Shown piece by piece: positions 63,897-64,000 of a stretch of DNA of 64,000 bases. The notes below the pieces were generated by a model, which worked only from the letters and a program-made list of their open reading frames with translations, was not told where the DNA came from and searched no databases. Positions within the stretch are counted from its first letter, which is position 1. Each line of letters starts with the position of its first letter. Source of the stretch: Halorussus gelatinilyticus (GTDB lineage: Archaea; Halobacteriota; Halobacteria; Halobacteriales; Haladaptataceae); assembly GCF_023238445.1 (NCBI RefSeq), contig NZ_CP096658.1:2976001-3040000 (forward strand), in the 5' to 3' direction. Both the position numbers and the translations under genes were made by a program.

Positions 63897-64000
63897 TTAC
63901 TCCTCACCCGTCGTGGCATCCGGACGGGTGAGGAGGTATCCGAAACCGTACAGCACTGCTGCAACGACGACTGCGAGGAGTGTAACGAGTCCTGCTGGGA
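63897..64000 (-). CDS. Membrane protein C-terminus (partial)
   Basis: The last 34 residues of a minus-strand gene that enters the window from the right: a hydrophobic helix PAGLVTLLAVVVAAVLYGFG, then YLLTRPDATTGEE and stop. The rest is outside the window; family cannot be named. Confidence 0.6.
   Translation of the reverse strand, partial: PAGLVTLLAVVVAAVLYGFGYLLTRPDATTGEE

Noticed and set aside
1-64000. CRISPR arrays, rRNA genes and complete tRNA genes
   Set aside because: I looked for regularly spaced repeats, rRNA-like conserved stretches and full T-arm plus acceptor patterns. I found only the partial tRNA-Glu at 28382-28425.

Overview
The window is haloarchaeal (class Halobacteria). The evidence is very GC-rich coding DNA with acidic proteins, TATA boxes about 25-30 bases upstream of start codons, genes for the archaeosine precursor preQ0, PGF-CTERM cell-surface proteins with PKD repeats, and many families known mainly from haloarchaea (UPF0058, DUF6517, DUF5786, amphi-Trp, DUF7344). 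I cannot name the genus or species.

Region A (1 to about 25.0 kb) looks like stable chromosome: purA, several small conserved haloarchaeal genes, cysS, a lipoprotein, a corA Mg2+ transporter, two divergent EamA transporters, two large paralogous PKD/PGF-CTERM surface proteins, a GNAT acetyltransferase, a cupin, the preQ0 genes queD-queE-(membrane protein)-queC, a lipoprotein, and a secreted ComEC-like metallo-beta-lactamase protein beside a DUF3006-like protein. Region B (25.2-27.2 kb) is a sulfur-transfer cluster: a YeeE/YedE thiosulfate-type importer, a TusA-like protein, a rhodanese and a tiny overlapping membrane peptide. Next come a cation-exchanger gene with a large internal deletion (27.5-28.26 kb) and, at 28382-28425, the 3' part of a tRNA-Glu(CTC) gene on the minus strand, which I read as an attachment site.

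Region C (28.4-64 kb) is visibly more AT-rich and mosaic, with long non-coding gaps and several broken genes. A tyrosine recombinase with a zinc-ribbon tail lies 2 kb inside the proposed att site. I infer an integrated element or plasmid-derived island whose other end is outside the window. It carries apparently additional copies of basic information-processing and quality-control genes: an aCPSF1/FttA-type beta-CASP nuclease, RNase Z, aIF-1A, a CDC48 ATPase and two macro-domain proteins. It also carries an ion-homeostasis operon (K+ channel-like, DUF421, Na+/H+ antiporter), a second antiporter with a TrkA domain, two MFS transporters, small zinc-ribbon proteins and DUF7344/wHTH regulators. 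Decay is common: a frameshifted amphi-Trp gene, a DUF7973-like remnant, a Fic-like remnant, and a hydroxyacid dehydrogenase and an enolase-superfamily dehydratase each cut by one in-frame stop.

The most notable pattern is a two-gene cassette (small zinc-ribbon protein plus a probable DUF7504 protein) present twice, at 37.0-38.0 kb and 56.2-57.3 kb. Each copy has a leader of about 170 nt with near-identical sequence blocks at almost the same spacing from the TATA box and the start codon. In organisms where leaderless mRNAs dominate, this suggests a conserved RNA or cis-regulatory element. A second notable item is a protein (32515-33180) built from two copies of a four-cysteine domain ending in WPWTPD.
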